Below, one piece after another: positions 34,241-42,848 of a stretch of 49,000 nt of DNA. This DNA comes from Prosthecobacter debontii (GTDB lineage: Bacteria > Verrucomicrobiota > Verrucomicrobiia > Verrucomicrobiales > Akkermansiaceae). The DNA lies in assembly GCA_945870855.1 (NCBI GenBank), contig CAMBTP010000020.1, forward strand, positions 1-49,000. Reading direction: 5' to 3'. How positions within the stretch are numbered: position 1 is the stretch's first letter; every line of letters starts with the position of its first letter. A program made the translations under genes and the position numbers. The notes under the pieces were generated by a model, which saw only the letters and a program-made list of their open reading frames with translations, searched no databases and was not told the origin of the DNA.

Positions 34241-35778
34241 ATTGATTTTGATTCTGTGAATTCCCGAATGACAGAGACCATGTAATTGATCATTCCGGCA
34301 GTGAGTCCAGGATAAGTCCCCAAGAAAAATGTTTGGTTCATGATGCGGTCTGCTGCGGGGAGCTGACCGGAAACACGCATGGCGCTGGGATCGTCGGCGC
34401 GGAGGCGCACGAAAGCCGGTTGGCGCACGAGGTTGCCGCCGAAGAGCATGCGGTTGCCGATCTTGTGTTTGTCGAGGTGCTTGACGAGTTCTGTCCGGCT
34501 GAATGGGGCGCTTTCCTTGACCGTGATTTTAAAGCCGAACCAGGAACAATCGGTGCGGCAACCGGAATCGTCCCAAGTGAATGTTTCGGCGAAGTTGTTT
34601 CGATCCTGCGGCGGAACCCATGAGGTCGCATGGGTTGGCAGGGCAAATTCGAGGTATTGCTCCAAACCGTGAAGTCCGCTTCGCAGAGCTTCCCAGTTGT
34701 CTTTGCGCGCTTGGATGAATTCTGGGAGGCGGCGGATTTGGACGCGCCCGATGGCCGCCTGGATGTCGAGCGGCTTTACGTTGTAACCGAGATGGCTGTA
34801 GATGTATTTGTGGTCGTAGCCTTCTGGAAGCTCTCCAAGCTGCCATTGAAATCGCTTGCCGCAGGTATCATCCACTCCGGATGCGCACCAACAATCTCGG
34901 CCCCAGTCGCGGAAGGATTCGGCGTAGGTTTTCAAGGGCGCGCGGCGGATGATGTTCACGGAGCCGCCTTCACCCATGGTGAGGTGATGTGGAGGGTAAA
35001 ACGATTGGGTGGAGATATCACCAAAGGATCCAGTCGGCGCGGTGAGTGTGCCATCTTGGATCCGAACGATCGGATGATCGCCTTTTTCAGCGATTTTAAT
35101 CAAGTGGTCGAGACCCAGGGATTTTGCCAATTCCACTGGCAAGCTGTAGGTGCAGCCCAAAGCATCGCAGTTGTCCTCCACGAGCCACAGGTCGTTGCGT
35201 TGGCAAAATTCAAGAACGGTGGCGAGCTCGAAGGGATTTCCCAAGGCGTGTGCCATCATGACAGCTTTGGTTTTTCCGGGTGAATATGCGGCTTCAAGCA
35301 GCGAGCAATCGGCATTGCCAGTCTGGACTTTCGCATCGATGAACACGGGCACCGCGCCACACTGGATAATCGGAGCGACCGTGGTCGGGAATCCAGCGGC
35401 GACGGTGATGACCTCATCGCCTTTGCGAATGCGTTTGTGATCGGGGAGCTTGTGGCTCGTCAGCGCGGAGAATGCTACGAGGTTGGCGGAAGACCCTGAA
35501 TTCACGAGCAGGCAGTGTTTGACGCCCATGAAATCGGCAAGTTCCTTCTCCATGGCAGCGCCTTCAGGGCCGAGGGTGAGCCAGAAATCCAAGGTAGAAG
35601 ACACCGCTGCCTCGACCTCGTCTTCGGTAAATACCCGCCCTGCATAGGGGATGGTTTCACCTTCGGTGTAGGGTTTGCGGTAGGGATCGTTTCCAGGGCG
35701 GTTTGTAGTATGCGTGAGTCTAGAATATTCGCGCGTCAGGCGAAGGATTTCTGCTTTGAGTTTGTCGGGTTCTGACAT
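34237..35778 (-). CDS. rfbH: CDP-4-keto-6-deoxyglucose 3-dehydrase (RfbH/DdhC/E1 type)
   Basis: 513 residues from ATG 35778. It is a PMP-dependent [2Fe-2S] enzyme removing the C-3 hydroxyl of CDP-4-keto-6-deoxyglucose, with help from a separate reductase. The aminotransferase fold is evident (VNSGSSANLVAFSAL; EDNCDAL), but the PLP lysine is replaced by His in SFYPPHHLTMGEGG (His264/265), the E1 hallmark. The cluster cysteines follow the pattern Cys296-x-Cys298-x7-Cys306, with Cys204 as the fourth. The segment between Cys204 and the His motif is about 34 residues longer than in classical RfbH, which explains the extra length over ~437. The gene lies 23 bases after the 4,6-dehydratase. Confidence 0.93.
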   Translation of the reverse strand: MSEPDKLKAEILRLTREYSRLTHTTNRPGNDPYRKPYTEGETIPYAGRVFTEDEVEAAVSSTLDFWLTLGPEGAAMEKELADFMGVKHCLLVNSGSSANLVAFSALTSHKLPDHKRIRKGDEVITVAAGFPTTVAPIIQCGAVPVFIDAKVQTGNADCSLLEAAYSPGKTKAVMMAHALGNPFELATVLEFCQRNDLWLVEDNCDALGCTYSLPVELAKSLGLDHLIKIAEKGDHPIVRIQDGTLTAPTGSFGDISTQSFYPPHHLTMGEGGSVNIIRRAPLKTYAESFRDWGRDCWCASGVDDTCGKRFQWQLGELPEGYDHKYIYSHLGYNVKPLDIQAAIGRVQIRRLPEFIQARKDNWEALRSGLHGLEQYLEFALPTHATSWVPPQDRNNFAETFTWDDSGCRTDCSWFGFKITVKESAPFSRTELVKHLDKHKIGNRMLFGGNLVRQPAFVRLRADDPSAMRVSGQLPAADRIMNQTFFLGTYPGLTAGMINYMVSVIREFTESKSI

Positions 35779-35801
35779 GGAAATGAGAATGGAAAGAAGG
35801 A

Positions 35802-36908
35802 TCAATGATCTGCGGAGAGAGCCCACGGAAGGGACTTTTGAGCAGCCGCCTTTTGGTAAGCAATGATTTGAGAACGAGTGAGGCCCGCGGCGCTCTGTCC
35901 TGAGTTTTCACCCAGGTACCAAGCTGCGGTATATTCGAGGGTTTGCGCGAAATCCCATACCGGCTGCCAATTCAGGAGATGAAAGGTTTTGTCGATGGCA
36001 AGGTTGAGCTTGGAAGCCTCATGAAGGGCCATGGGATCGGAGGCATCAATCCACTCGCCGCCCGTGTGGGAGATGAGCTGTGCAACGAGCTGCGCGACGG
36101 TGCGATTGCTGCTCAGCTCCGGGCCGAAGTTGAAGGCGTTTTGAAAATGCGCTTCTGCGGAGGATACGAGCTGAGCCCCAAGCCAGAGGTATCCTGACAG
36201 AGGCTCCAGAACGTGCTGCCACGGGCGAGTGGCGATCTTATTGCGAACAGGAATGGGCGTGCCGCCCCGGATGGCGCGGATGCAGTCGGGGACGATGCGG
36301 TCTTTCGCCCAGTCCCCGCCGCCGATGACGTTTCCCGCCCGGGCGGAGGCAATACGAATCGCACCACCGGGAGGTAAGAATGAGTTTCGATACGAGGAAA
36401 TGACCAGCTCTGCAGCTCCTTTGCTGGCAGAATAGGGGTCGTGGCCTCCCATCGGATCTTCTTCACGGTAGGCGTGCAGCCATTCGCGGTTTTCGTAGCA
36501 CTTATCGGTGGTGACGCAGACGACGGCACAGGGTTTCCCAGCCAGGCGCACCGCATCGAGGAGGTGCGCGGTGCCAAGGATGTTTGTGGTAAATGTTTCA
36601 ACCGGAATCTCGTAGGAAATCCGGACGAGAGGCTGCGCGGCGAGATGTAAAATGATTTCCGGGGTAAAATCGGCGACGACTTGATTGAGCGCTGTGCGGT
36701 CGGAAAGATCCGCTCTGCGATCCATAGCAAGGTGGCCAGAGAGATCGAGCTGATCGAAGAGCGTCTCGTGCGGCTGGGGATCAAGGGCATAGCCTGCCAC
36801 TTCTGCCCCCATATCAAGCAGCCATTGAGTCAGCCACGCACCTTTAAAACCGGTGTGGCCTGTCACAAGAACGCGTCTGCCTTGATATGCTGATTGCAGT
36901 GAGGACAT
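35802..36908 (-). CDS. rfbG: CDP-glucose 4,6-dehydratase
   Basis: 368 residues from ATG 36908. Extended SDR with the Rossmann motif LVTGHTGFKGAWLTQWL, FTPEIILHLAAQPLVR, the catalytic VVCVTTDKCYENREW, and the YSASKGAAELV Tyr/Lys pair. The phrase REEDPMGGHDPYSASK is diagnostic of CDP-glucose dehydratases as opposed to dTDP- or GDP-sugar enzymes. It converts CDP-glucose to CDP-4-keto-6-deoxyglucose. It starts six bases after the cytidylyltransferase gene and precedes rfbH, the standard order of CDP-3,6-dideoxyhexose loci. Confidence 0.95.
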   Translation of the reverse strand: MSSLQSAYQGRRVLVTGHTGFKGAWLTQWLLDMGAEVAGYALDPQPHETLFDQLDLSGHLAMDRRADLSDRTALNQVVADFTPEIILHLAAQPLVRISYEIPVETFTTNILGTAHLLDAVRLAGKPCAVVCVTTDKCYENREWLHAYREEDPMGGHDPYSASKGAAELVISSYRNSFLPPGGAIRIASARAGNVIGGGDWAKDRIVPDCIRAIRGGTPIPVRNKIATRPWQHVLEPLSGYLWLGAQLVSSAEAHFQNAFNFGPELSSNRTVAQLVAQLISHTGGEWIDASDPMALHEASKLNLAIDKTFHLLNWQPVWDFAQTLEYTAAWYLGENSGQSAAGLTRSQIIAYQKAAAQKSLPWALSADH

Positions 36909-36914
36909 ATCAAT

Positions 36915-37679
36915 TTACCAGATTTTCCACGGGGCGTTTTGTGAATCCCAGAGGTTTTCGAGCTCCACCTTGTCGCGTAGGGTGTCCATGGGGCGCCAAA
37001 AACCCTTGTGGCGAAAGATGCCTAGTTCACCTTGCTTCGCGAGGCTCTCCAGAGGTTGCTTTTCCCAAACAGTCGAGTCACCGGGGATAAGATCGAAAAC
37101 GGCGGGATCCAGAACGAAGAAGCCGCCATTGATCCATGAGCCATCGCCTTGGGGTTTTTCCTGAAATGAAAGCACTTTATCTTCATCAAGATCGATCGCG
37201 CCGAAGCGTCCAGGAGGCTGGACGCCGGTTAGTGTGGCAAGTCGTCCAGAACGCTGATGAAAATCAATCAGTGCTGTGACGTCGATGTCGCCTACTCCAT
37301 CGCCGTAGGTGCAACAAAATGGCCCATCGATGTAGCGAGCGACGCGCTTGATGCGGCCACCCGTCATGGTTTGATCGCCCGTATCGACAACCGTGATTTT
37401 CCATGGTTCCGCATTCTTCTGATGCACTTCCATGGAATTATTGCTAATGTCAAAGGTCACATCTGACATGTGCAGGAAGTAGTTCGCGAAGTATTCTTTG
37501 ATCAGATAGCCCCTGTATCCGCAGCAGATGATGAAGTCGTTGACGCCATGGGAGGAGTAGATTTTCATGATATGCCATAGGATCGGCATGCCGCCGATCT
37601 CGATCATGGGCTTGGGTTTTAGGTGCGTTTCCTCGGAAATTCTGGTTCCGAGGCCACCGGCTAGTATTACGGCTTTCAT
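36915..37679 (-). CDS. rfbF: Glucose-1-phosphate cytidylyltransferase
   Basis: 254 residues from ATG 37679; in-frame TTG codons at 37688 and 37685 are alternatives. The N-terminal [20 protein letters not shown] is the nucleotidyltransferase signature, and [29 protein letters not shown] and [14 protein letters not shown] are typical of the CTP-specific RfbF family. It makes CDP-glucose from glucose-1-phosphate and CTP, the first step of CDP-deoxysugar synthesis. It leads an eight-gene minus-strand operon, so its upstream region (37680-37986) should hold the promoter. Confidence 0.95.
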   Translation of the reverse strand: MKAVILAGGLGTRISEETHLKPKPMIEIGGMPILWHIMKIYSSHGVNDFIICCGYRGYLIKEYFANYFLHMSDVTFDISNNSMEVHQKNAEPWKITVVDTGDQTMTGGRIKRVARYIDGPFCCTYGDGVGDIDVTALIDFHQRSGRLATLTGVQPPGRFGAIDLDEDKVLSFQEKPQGDGSWINGGFFVLDPAVFDLIPGDSTVWEKQPLESLAKQGELGIFRHKGFWRPMDTLRDKVELENLWDSQNAPWKIW

Positions 37680-37986
37680 GGGCAACAATTCAAGGGTGTC
37701 AGATGACAGTAGAATAGTCCGAGCACGATATGCGGGGAAAAATGGGGGAGCGACCCCTTACGCAGCGGGCAGCAGTGTAATTCGGTTGAGCAAGAGTCAG
37801 TTTTCATGGCGGCGGATCCATTGCGAATGATGATTCATCCCTGAAATCCTTAAAACACAGCGTGGGCAACACCCTGTATTTCAGACTTTTACCCCATTTT
37901 AGACATAGGATTTTCACTGATTTGGTAATGGTCGGGATTGAGGATTCTGACGGGGAAGCGAGCTTTCCCTCCAAACAGAAGTAACA
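37680..37986. other. Gene-free stretch upstream of the CDP-sugar operon
   Basis: About 307 bases with no convincing coding frame. Being upstream of the operon's first gene on the minus strand, it should contain the promoter. I see no pair of -35/-10 boxes with good spacing that I would call, and no clear operator palindrome or riboswitch-like structure. Confidence 0.5.
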
Positions 37987-38221
37987 CTATCCGGCCTCAC
38001 ATGGGTAGGATTTTTTTCCCCGCAGCCACTCCTCTCCCGTTTTCGCCGCGTCCGAGGATTTCAGGAACTTGTAGATTTCTGAATCGGTGGAGAGGATGAG
38101 GGTGGATTGTTTGCCGATGTGTCTCCATGGTCTTGATGGATTCGTAGAGTTCGGCTGTTTTGGGGTTTTGGCCGTAGGCGCGGGCGTAGATTATTTGAAC
38201 GGCTTTGCATTCGCCTTCGGA
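37987..38221 (-). pseudogene. Decayed HflC/SPFH-family gene fragment, copy 1
   Basis: On the minus strand the frame from 38221 reads SEGECKAVQIIYARAYGQNP and then ELYESIKTMET, matching the late coiled part and C-terminus of HflC/stomatin-like SPFH proteins. After that, about 11 bases are missing relative to copy 2, shifting the frame; the match resumes as GKQSTLILSTDSEIYKFLKS up to a TAG at 37987-37989. With no 5' part and a frameshift this cannot encode a working protein. Copy 2 lies at 39897-40100. Confidence 0.7.
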
Positions 38222-38350
38222 GTGGGATTACAGGGACAAGGCGATCTGCTGTCATGGTTATTTCCGCCCCTTCGGCGCATGGCTTCATGCCGAAAGGAGG
38301 TAACGTGATCTTGCTCCGGATGGGTAGAAAATTCTTTCGCCATCCGCCGA

Positions 38351-39493
38351 TCACAGCGATGGGATTTCGCGGGCGGGGAGGGCGGTGATGTGGTCATCTA
38401 GGGCGAAGCGGAGTTCGCCCGGATGGAGCACGTAGAGATGGTCGAGGTGGAGGTCCTGTATGGCGATGCGCATGGACTTGGTGGTGCGCGGGGATTCGGA
38501 AAGTTTCATTTCGAAACCGATTCGTTTGCCGTCGGTGATGGCGAGTAGATCGAGTTCCGCGCCCGATTGGGTCTGCCAGAAAAATGCCTGATCTGGCCTT
38601 AGGTGGGCGAGAATCTGCTCCAGCACAAAACCCTCCCATGACGCGCCGACCGATGGATGCAGACTCAGCGCGGCATCGTCCGGTATGCCGAGCAGGGCAT
38701 GGAGCACTCCGCTGTCACGGAGGTAGAGTTTGGGCGATTTCCGCTGTCTTTTTCCGATGTTTTCAAACCACGGCTGCAGGCGACGGATGACGAAGGAGTC
38801 TTCGAGTATGTCTAGATGGTTGGCGATGGCGGTACGGCTGCGGTTGAGCGATTGCCCGAGTTCGGAGAGATTCAGGAGTTTGCCATGGAGGTGAGCGCAC
38901 ATCATACAGAGCCGCCTTAGCTCAGTGGCGGGTATCCTCACTCCGTATTGCGGGAGGTCGCGCAGAAGGAAGGTTTCGACAAAATCCTTCCGCCAGGAGA
39001 GGGATTGCGGATCGTCGGGCGCGAGGAAGGAATCCGGGAAGCCGCCGCGGCTCCAGAGGCGTGTGAGGGTTTCTGGGCCGGTCTCATCGAGGCGGAATCC
39101 CTGCATCGGGATCAGATGAATGCGACCGGCTAAGGACTCGGAGATGCCCGTGACAAGCTCGGGAGCCGCGCTGCCGAGGAGCAGGAAGCGGCGGTTATTG
39201 CCGGTACGTCGGTCATCGTCTACCAGCACGCGCAGGACGGGATACAGGGCGGGGACGAGTTGCGCCTCGTCGAGGATGATCAGGCCTTCCAAGGGCGCGA
39301 GCACGAGTTTCGGATTCCGGAAGGCGGCTGCGACCTCCGGGTCCTGCATATCGAAAAATGTAGCCTTGGACTCATCGCCGATCTGCCGTGCGAGTGTGGT
39401 TTTGCCGCATTGGCGTGGCCCCAGCAGGGCAGTGACTGGGTTGTGGATTAGGGATCGGCGAATCTCCTCTTTCAATGAATTCCGCGAAATCAT
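38351..39493 (-). CDS. AAA-fold ATPase with DUF4143 domain
   Basis: 380 residues from ATG 39493. The N-terminal AAA_14-type ATPase has Walker A LLGPRQCGKTTLA, Walker B GLIILDEAQ, and a sensor region FLLLGSAAPEL. The C-terminal DUF4143 part includes RSRTAIANHLDILEDSFVIR, a winged-helix-like segment, then a nuclease-fold-like strand set GAELDLLAITDGKRIGFEMK. Such proteins are common, often mobile, and of unknown function. The gene is flanked on both sides by fragments of the same HflC-like gene, suggesting insertion or a duplication around it. Confidence 0.9.
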   Translation of the reverse strand: MISRNSLKEEIRRSLIHNPVTALLGPRQCGKTTLARQIGDESKATFFDMQDPEVAAAFRNPKLVLAPLEGLIILDEAQLVPALYPVLRVLVDDDRRTGNNRRFLLLGSAAPELVTGISESLAGRIHLIPMQGFRLDETGPETLTRLWSRGGFPDSFLAPDDPQSLSWRKDFVETFLLRDLPQYGVRIPATELRRLCMMCAHLHGKLLNLSELGQSLNRSRTAIANHLDILEDSFVIRRLQPWFENIGKRQRKSPKLYLRDSGVLHALLGIPDDAALSLHPSVGASWEGFVLEQILAHLRPDQAFFWQTQSGAELDLLAITDGKRIGFEMKLSESPRTTKSMRIAIQDLHLDHLYVLHPGELRFALDDHITALPAREIPSL

Positions 39494-39631
39494 TCCTGTA
39501 AAATGACTTTATGGAATGCGATTTACAAGGTTAATTTTTATGCGCTATTCAAGGGTTTCTGTATTGCTGAAGCACAGCCACAAAACTTTGTCAGAAAAGA
39601 GTTGCGCGGCTTTGTCTTACGGGACGACAGG

Positions 39632-39745
39632 TTGCTACAGGGTTACTTCGTTTTTACATCACGAACCCAAAAAGCGGCGGATAAGAACCGCCGCAGTCAA
39701 AAGCCTCCGGCGGCATGGATCTGCGCAAGGACTTTGGCAAACGGT
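39632..39745. repeat. Dispersed ~115-bp repeat with a hairpin, copy A
   Basis: This stretch is about 80% alike to 43269-43388. Its core is a hairpin, GCGGCGG-ATAAGAA-CCGCCGC, at 39674-39694. Copy B has the same 7-bp stem with one pair changed on both sides (G-C to T-A). No transposase is nearby. Short frames across both copies match each other too, but differ enough in surrounding frames that coding is unlikely. Confidence 0.8.
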
Positions 39746-39819
39746 CTAAGACGCAAAGCAGATACGATGGGAATGTCTGTTTTTTGGTGAATGCAATCTG
39801 AGAAAACTTTGCGTCTTAG
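39746..39819. repeat. 13-bp inverted repeat of the CTTTGCGTCTT type
   Basis: CTAAGACGCAAAG at 39746-39758 is matched by its exact complement CTTTGCGTCTTAG at 39807-39819, 48 bases apart. The motif belongs to the CTTTGCG/CGCAAAG family also seen at 43143-43245 and near 47800. The loop is too long for a classical terminator. Confidence 0.65.
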
Positions 39820-39896
39820 CGCCTTCGCGGTTCCCTATCTTTTGATTCGATGGGAGGTCGGTGCGGTTCTCTCCCTAGTGTAGGGGGGCCTGCGCG

Positions 39897-40100
39897 CTAT
39901 TCTCCAGAGAGGGGCGCCGCGTCCGAGGATTTTAGGAATTTGTAGATTTCTGAATTGGTGGAGAGGAATAGGGTGGATTGTTTGCCGATGGTTTTGCGGT
40001 ACATCTCCATGGTCTTGATGAATTCGTAAAGGTCGGAGCCGTCGGAAAAGACGTGAGTGGATGGTTCGCTGTTGGTGCCAATTTTCCGAACGGATGTCAC
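39897..40100 (-). pseudogene. Decayed HflC/SPFH-family gene fragment, copy 2
   Basis: The minus-strand frame from 40100 reads a short unrelated lead and then GSDLYEFIKTMEMYRKTIGK followed by a STNSEIYKFLKS tail, matching the C-terminus of HflC-like SPFH proteins. It ends at a stop at 39897-39899. Only about 50 residues of family-like sequence remain, so this is a 3' fragment. It is 75-85% identical in DNA to copy 1 at 37987-38150 and in the same orientation. Copy 1 has lost about 11 bases present here. Confidence 0.65.
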
Positions 40101-40283
40101 ATGACACTGCCTGCCAAGGCTATGAATTAGCTTTACCCACCGACACCGCGTCGAGGGCGTTCATGAGTCTGAATAAATTCGAATCCGTAGACCTGGCGAT
40201 CCGGCGTTTGGGAATCGACCAACAGCGGCGTACTTCCGGACAGCCCCAGCATACCCCCTGATTCCCTGCTTGCCCGATGGGTG

Positions 40284-42089
40284 ATGGCGGAAAAGGATGC
40301 CCTCCGGCTTTTGAAGAAATTCCTTCCATACTACCGTCACCTGTTTGCGGTGAAGTGGCACTTCCTGATCGGGGTGTTCGCGGGGCTGGTGTATGCTGCG
40401 GCTTCGGGGGCGGGGCTGCCGTTGATGACGAAGGTGGTTTTCCCGGTGCTTTTCAACGAGGATCCCGAGCAATCGAAATGGTATGTCGATTGGCTGGTCT
40501 CGAAAATCGGCGATGTCTCGCGCAACGATCTGCTCATCTATACCTGCTTGTGGATTCCGGCGGTGTTCCTGCTGCGCGCGGCGGCGGGATACGCGAACGC
40601 CTATTTCATCCAGTATGCAGGTATGAAAGTGGTGGAGGCGATCCGCACCGACCTTTTCGTGAAGCTACAAACGCTGCCCCTAGCTTTTTTCAAGCGCAAC
40701 CAGTCCGGCGACCTCCTCGCACGCCTGATGAACGACACCCAGATGCTCCAGGCGGTGATTGCTCAGGCTTCCAGCGATCTCATCAAACAGCCCGCCACCC
40801 TGCTGTTCGCGCTCGGCACGGTGGGCTGGCTATCGTTGAAGGATCGCAGCTTTTTCATCGCGCTCATCGCCCTGCTTTCGGTGCCGCTGTGTATTTTTGT
40901 GATCCGTGCTGCTGGAAAAAAGCTGATGCGCCGCGCGAGGGTCTTGCAGCAGCGCGGCGGGGATCTTTCCGCCTCGCTTTCGGAAAGCCTTCAGTCCGCG
41001 CTGGAAATCCGCGCCTACAATCTTCAGGAGTCTCAGACCTCGCGTTTCAAGAAACGGGTTACGGAAATTTTTCTTCTCAGCATGAAGGTGGTGAAATACC
41101 GCCAGATCATTTCCCCGTCGATCGAGGTTGTAGCCGCCACAGGCTTCGCCGCTGCGCTGTTTTTCGGAGTCCGCGCGGGCATGACCTTGGAAGGTTTCCT
41201 CGCGCTGGGCATGGCGCTCTACATGTCTTACGAGCCGATGAAAAAGCTCGGCGTCATCCACTCGCTTTTCCAGCAGGGCAAGGCCTCGGTGGATCGCATC
41301 GAATACATTCTCCACGCCGACGACACCATCGCAAACCCTCCGAACCCCAAGCCCTGCCCGGTTCCTACCAAGGGTATTTCCTTCCGGAACGTCACCTTCG
41401 CGTATGGCGAGACGCCGGTGCTGCATGAGGTGAACCTCGATATTCCCGCCGGTCAGGTCGTCGCGCTAGTCGGCCCAAGTGGAGCGGGAAAAACGACCTT
41501 CGCCCATCTCGTGCCGCGTTTTTACGATCCCCAGCACGGCGAGGTCTGCCTGGATGGAATTTCGATCCGCGATTTCCTGAAAAACGACCTACGCGAGCAC
41601 ATCGCGGTGGTGCCGCAGATGCCGTCGCTTTTCCTCGGGACATTGGAGGAAAATATCCGTGTCGGAAAACAGGACGCCACCCGCGCGGAGATTGAGGTGG
41701 CTGCGAAAAAAGCCTTTGCGCACGATTTCATCACGGCCATGCCGCAGGGATACGAGACCTCCGTTGGCGAGCGCGGCGATCTCCTTTCCGGTGGCCAGCG
41801 CCAGCGTATCGCGATCGCCCGTGCCTTCCTGAAGGACGCGCCTATCCTTATCCTCGACGAGGCGACCAGCGCGCTCGACACCGAAAGCGAGGCCGCTGTC
41901 CAGCAAGCGCTCGCCGAGCTGGTGAAAGGCCGCACCACCCTGATCATCGCGCATCGCTTCAGCACGATCCGCATCGCCGACCGCATCCTCGTTTTCCGCG
42001 AAGGCCGCATTGTCAGCGATGGCAGCCACGAGGAGCTGCGAGATCGCGATCCCACCTACCAGGCGATGGTCGGGACGGAGTTGCGGTGA
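40284..42089 (+). CDS. MsbA-like ABC exporter (fused membrane and ATPase domains)
   Basis: 601 residues from ATG 40284. Residues ~1-320 form six membrane helices of the type I ABC exporter fold (HFLIGVFAGLVYAAASGAGL; TLEGFLALGMALYMSY). The nucleotide-binding domain has Walker A VGPSGAGKTTFAHL, signature LLSGGQRQRIAIARA, Walker B ILILDEATSALD and switch His IIAHRFST. It is the size and layout of the lipid A flippase MsbA or a related lipid-linked glycan exporter. Its place beside LPS genes fits MsbA, but PglK-type oligosaccharide flippases look similar, so the cargo is not certain. Confidence 0.88.
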   Translation: MAEKDALRLLKKFLPYYRHLFAVKWHFLIGVFAGLVYAAASGAGLPLMTKVVFPVLFNEDPEQSKWYVDWLVSKIGDVSRNDLLIYTCLWIPAVFLLRAAAGYANAYFIQYAGMKVVEAIRTDLFVKLQTLPLAFFKRNQSGDLLARLMNDTQMLQAVIAQASSDLIKQPATLLFALGTVGWLSLKDRSFFIALIALLSVPLCIFVIRAAGKKLMRRARVLQQRGGDLSASLSESLQSALEIRAYNLQESQTSRFKKRVTEIFLLSMKVVKYRQIISPSIEVVAATGFAAALFFGVRAGMTLEGFLALGMALYMSYEPMKKLGVIHSLFQQGKASVDRIEYILHADDTIANPPNPKPCPVPTKGISFRNVTFAYGETPVLHEVNLDIPAGQVVALVGPSGAGKTTFAHLVPRFYDPQHGEVCLDGISIRDFLKNDLREHIAVVPQMPSLFLGTLEENIRVGKQDATRAEIEVAAKKAFAHDFITAMPQGYETSVGERGDLLSGGQRQRIAIARAFLKDAPILILDEATSALDTESEAAVQQALAELVKGRTTLIIAHRFSTIRIADRILVFREGRIVSDGSHEELRDRDPTYQAMVGTELR

Positions 42090-42139
42090 GGTGTTTCGGA
42101 AACGGTTGCACCTGCATGCAACAGGCGGTAGGAAGCGCC

Positions 42140-42484
42140 ATGACGAACTCCAAATGGCTCATCGGATATGGCGTGTTCCTTTTTCTCTGCGGAATGGCCG
42201 GATATCTATCGAATCCCGCAGCCGCGAAAACCGCGCTGATTTCCGGAACGGCATTTGGCGGTCTTTCGGTCTTCTGGGGAGTGCTTCTAGGAAAGGGTTT
42301 CAACTGGGCGAAATGGGCGGCGCTCGCTACCACGCTGATGCTCTGCGCGGTGTTCTCGATCCGGTCTTTCATCAGCTGGCAGAAAGTGATGGCCGATGAG
42401 CCGAAAACCTTCGCCGCCAGCCTCATCACCCTGATGCTGCTCGGATCGCTCGCCACTGTCGCGAGGCTGATTGTGAGGAAATAG
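42140..42484 (+). CDS. Small membrane protein of the TMEM14 family
   Basis: 114 residues from ATG 42140, with AGGAAG just upstream. Four hydrophobic helices are visible (WLIGYGVFLFLCGMAGYL; AALATTLMLCAVFSI; ASLITLMLLGSLATVA), with Gly-rich packing as in the TMEM14/UPF0136 family. Biochemical function of bacterial members is unknown to me. It starts about 50 bases after the exporter and is probably read together with it. Confidence 0.75.
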   Translation: MTNSKWLIGYGVFLFLCGMAGYLSNPAAAKTALISGTAFGGLSVFWGVLLGKGFNWAKWAALATTLMLCAVFSIRSFISWQKVMADEPKTFAASLITLMLLGSLATVARLIVRK

Positions 42485-42693
42485 CAACCGAGCTCACTTT
42501 TCCGCGATACCCGGCGGCAATCCGCAGCCGACCATGCCCGCCACTTCATAACTGGCATGAAGAGGAGAGTTATGGTAACGATTTTAAACCCTGTTTGGTG
42601 TATTCTTAAATCCGTGAAAATCCGTGCCATCCGTGGTCAAAATTCCAATGAAGCCTCGGAGTTCGGGTTGATCCGCCAAGAACGCCAAGCCTA

Positions 42694-42790
42694 TATGGAG
42701 AAGGGTCTTGCAGCCCCTTTGCACAAGCCAAGCCAAGCGAACCGAAATTCCCGAGTCCTCCGTAAAGGGGCTGCAAGACCCTTCTCCATA
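42694..42790. repeat. MITE-like element with perfect 27-bp inverted repeats
   Basis: The left arm 42694-42720 (beginning TATGGAGAAGGG) is the exact reverse complement of the right arm 42764-42790 (ending CCCTTCTCCATA), around a 43-base loop. A second copy lies at 43041-43131. The element carries no gene and could be moved by a transposase elsewhere in the genome. Confidence 0.85.
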
Positions 42791-42848
42791 GGGAGAATTG
42801 AACCGCGAAGTTCGCGGAGGGAACGCGGAGAAGAGTTTGTGTTTTGCG

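Noticed and set aside
39503..39790. 95-residue plus-strand frame
   Set aside because: Runs through the dispersed repeat, has no ribosome-binding site, and the matching frame in copy B is different.
40277..41428. 383-residue frame on the plus strand in another phase
   Set aside because: Overlaps the MsbA-like exporter, whose motifs are complete; the alternative frame shows only Arg/Pro/Gly-rich shadow sequence.
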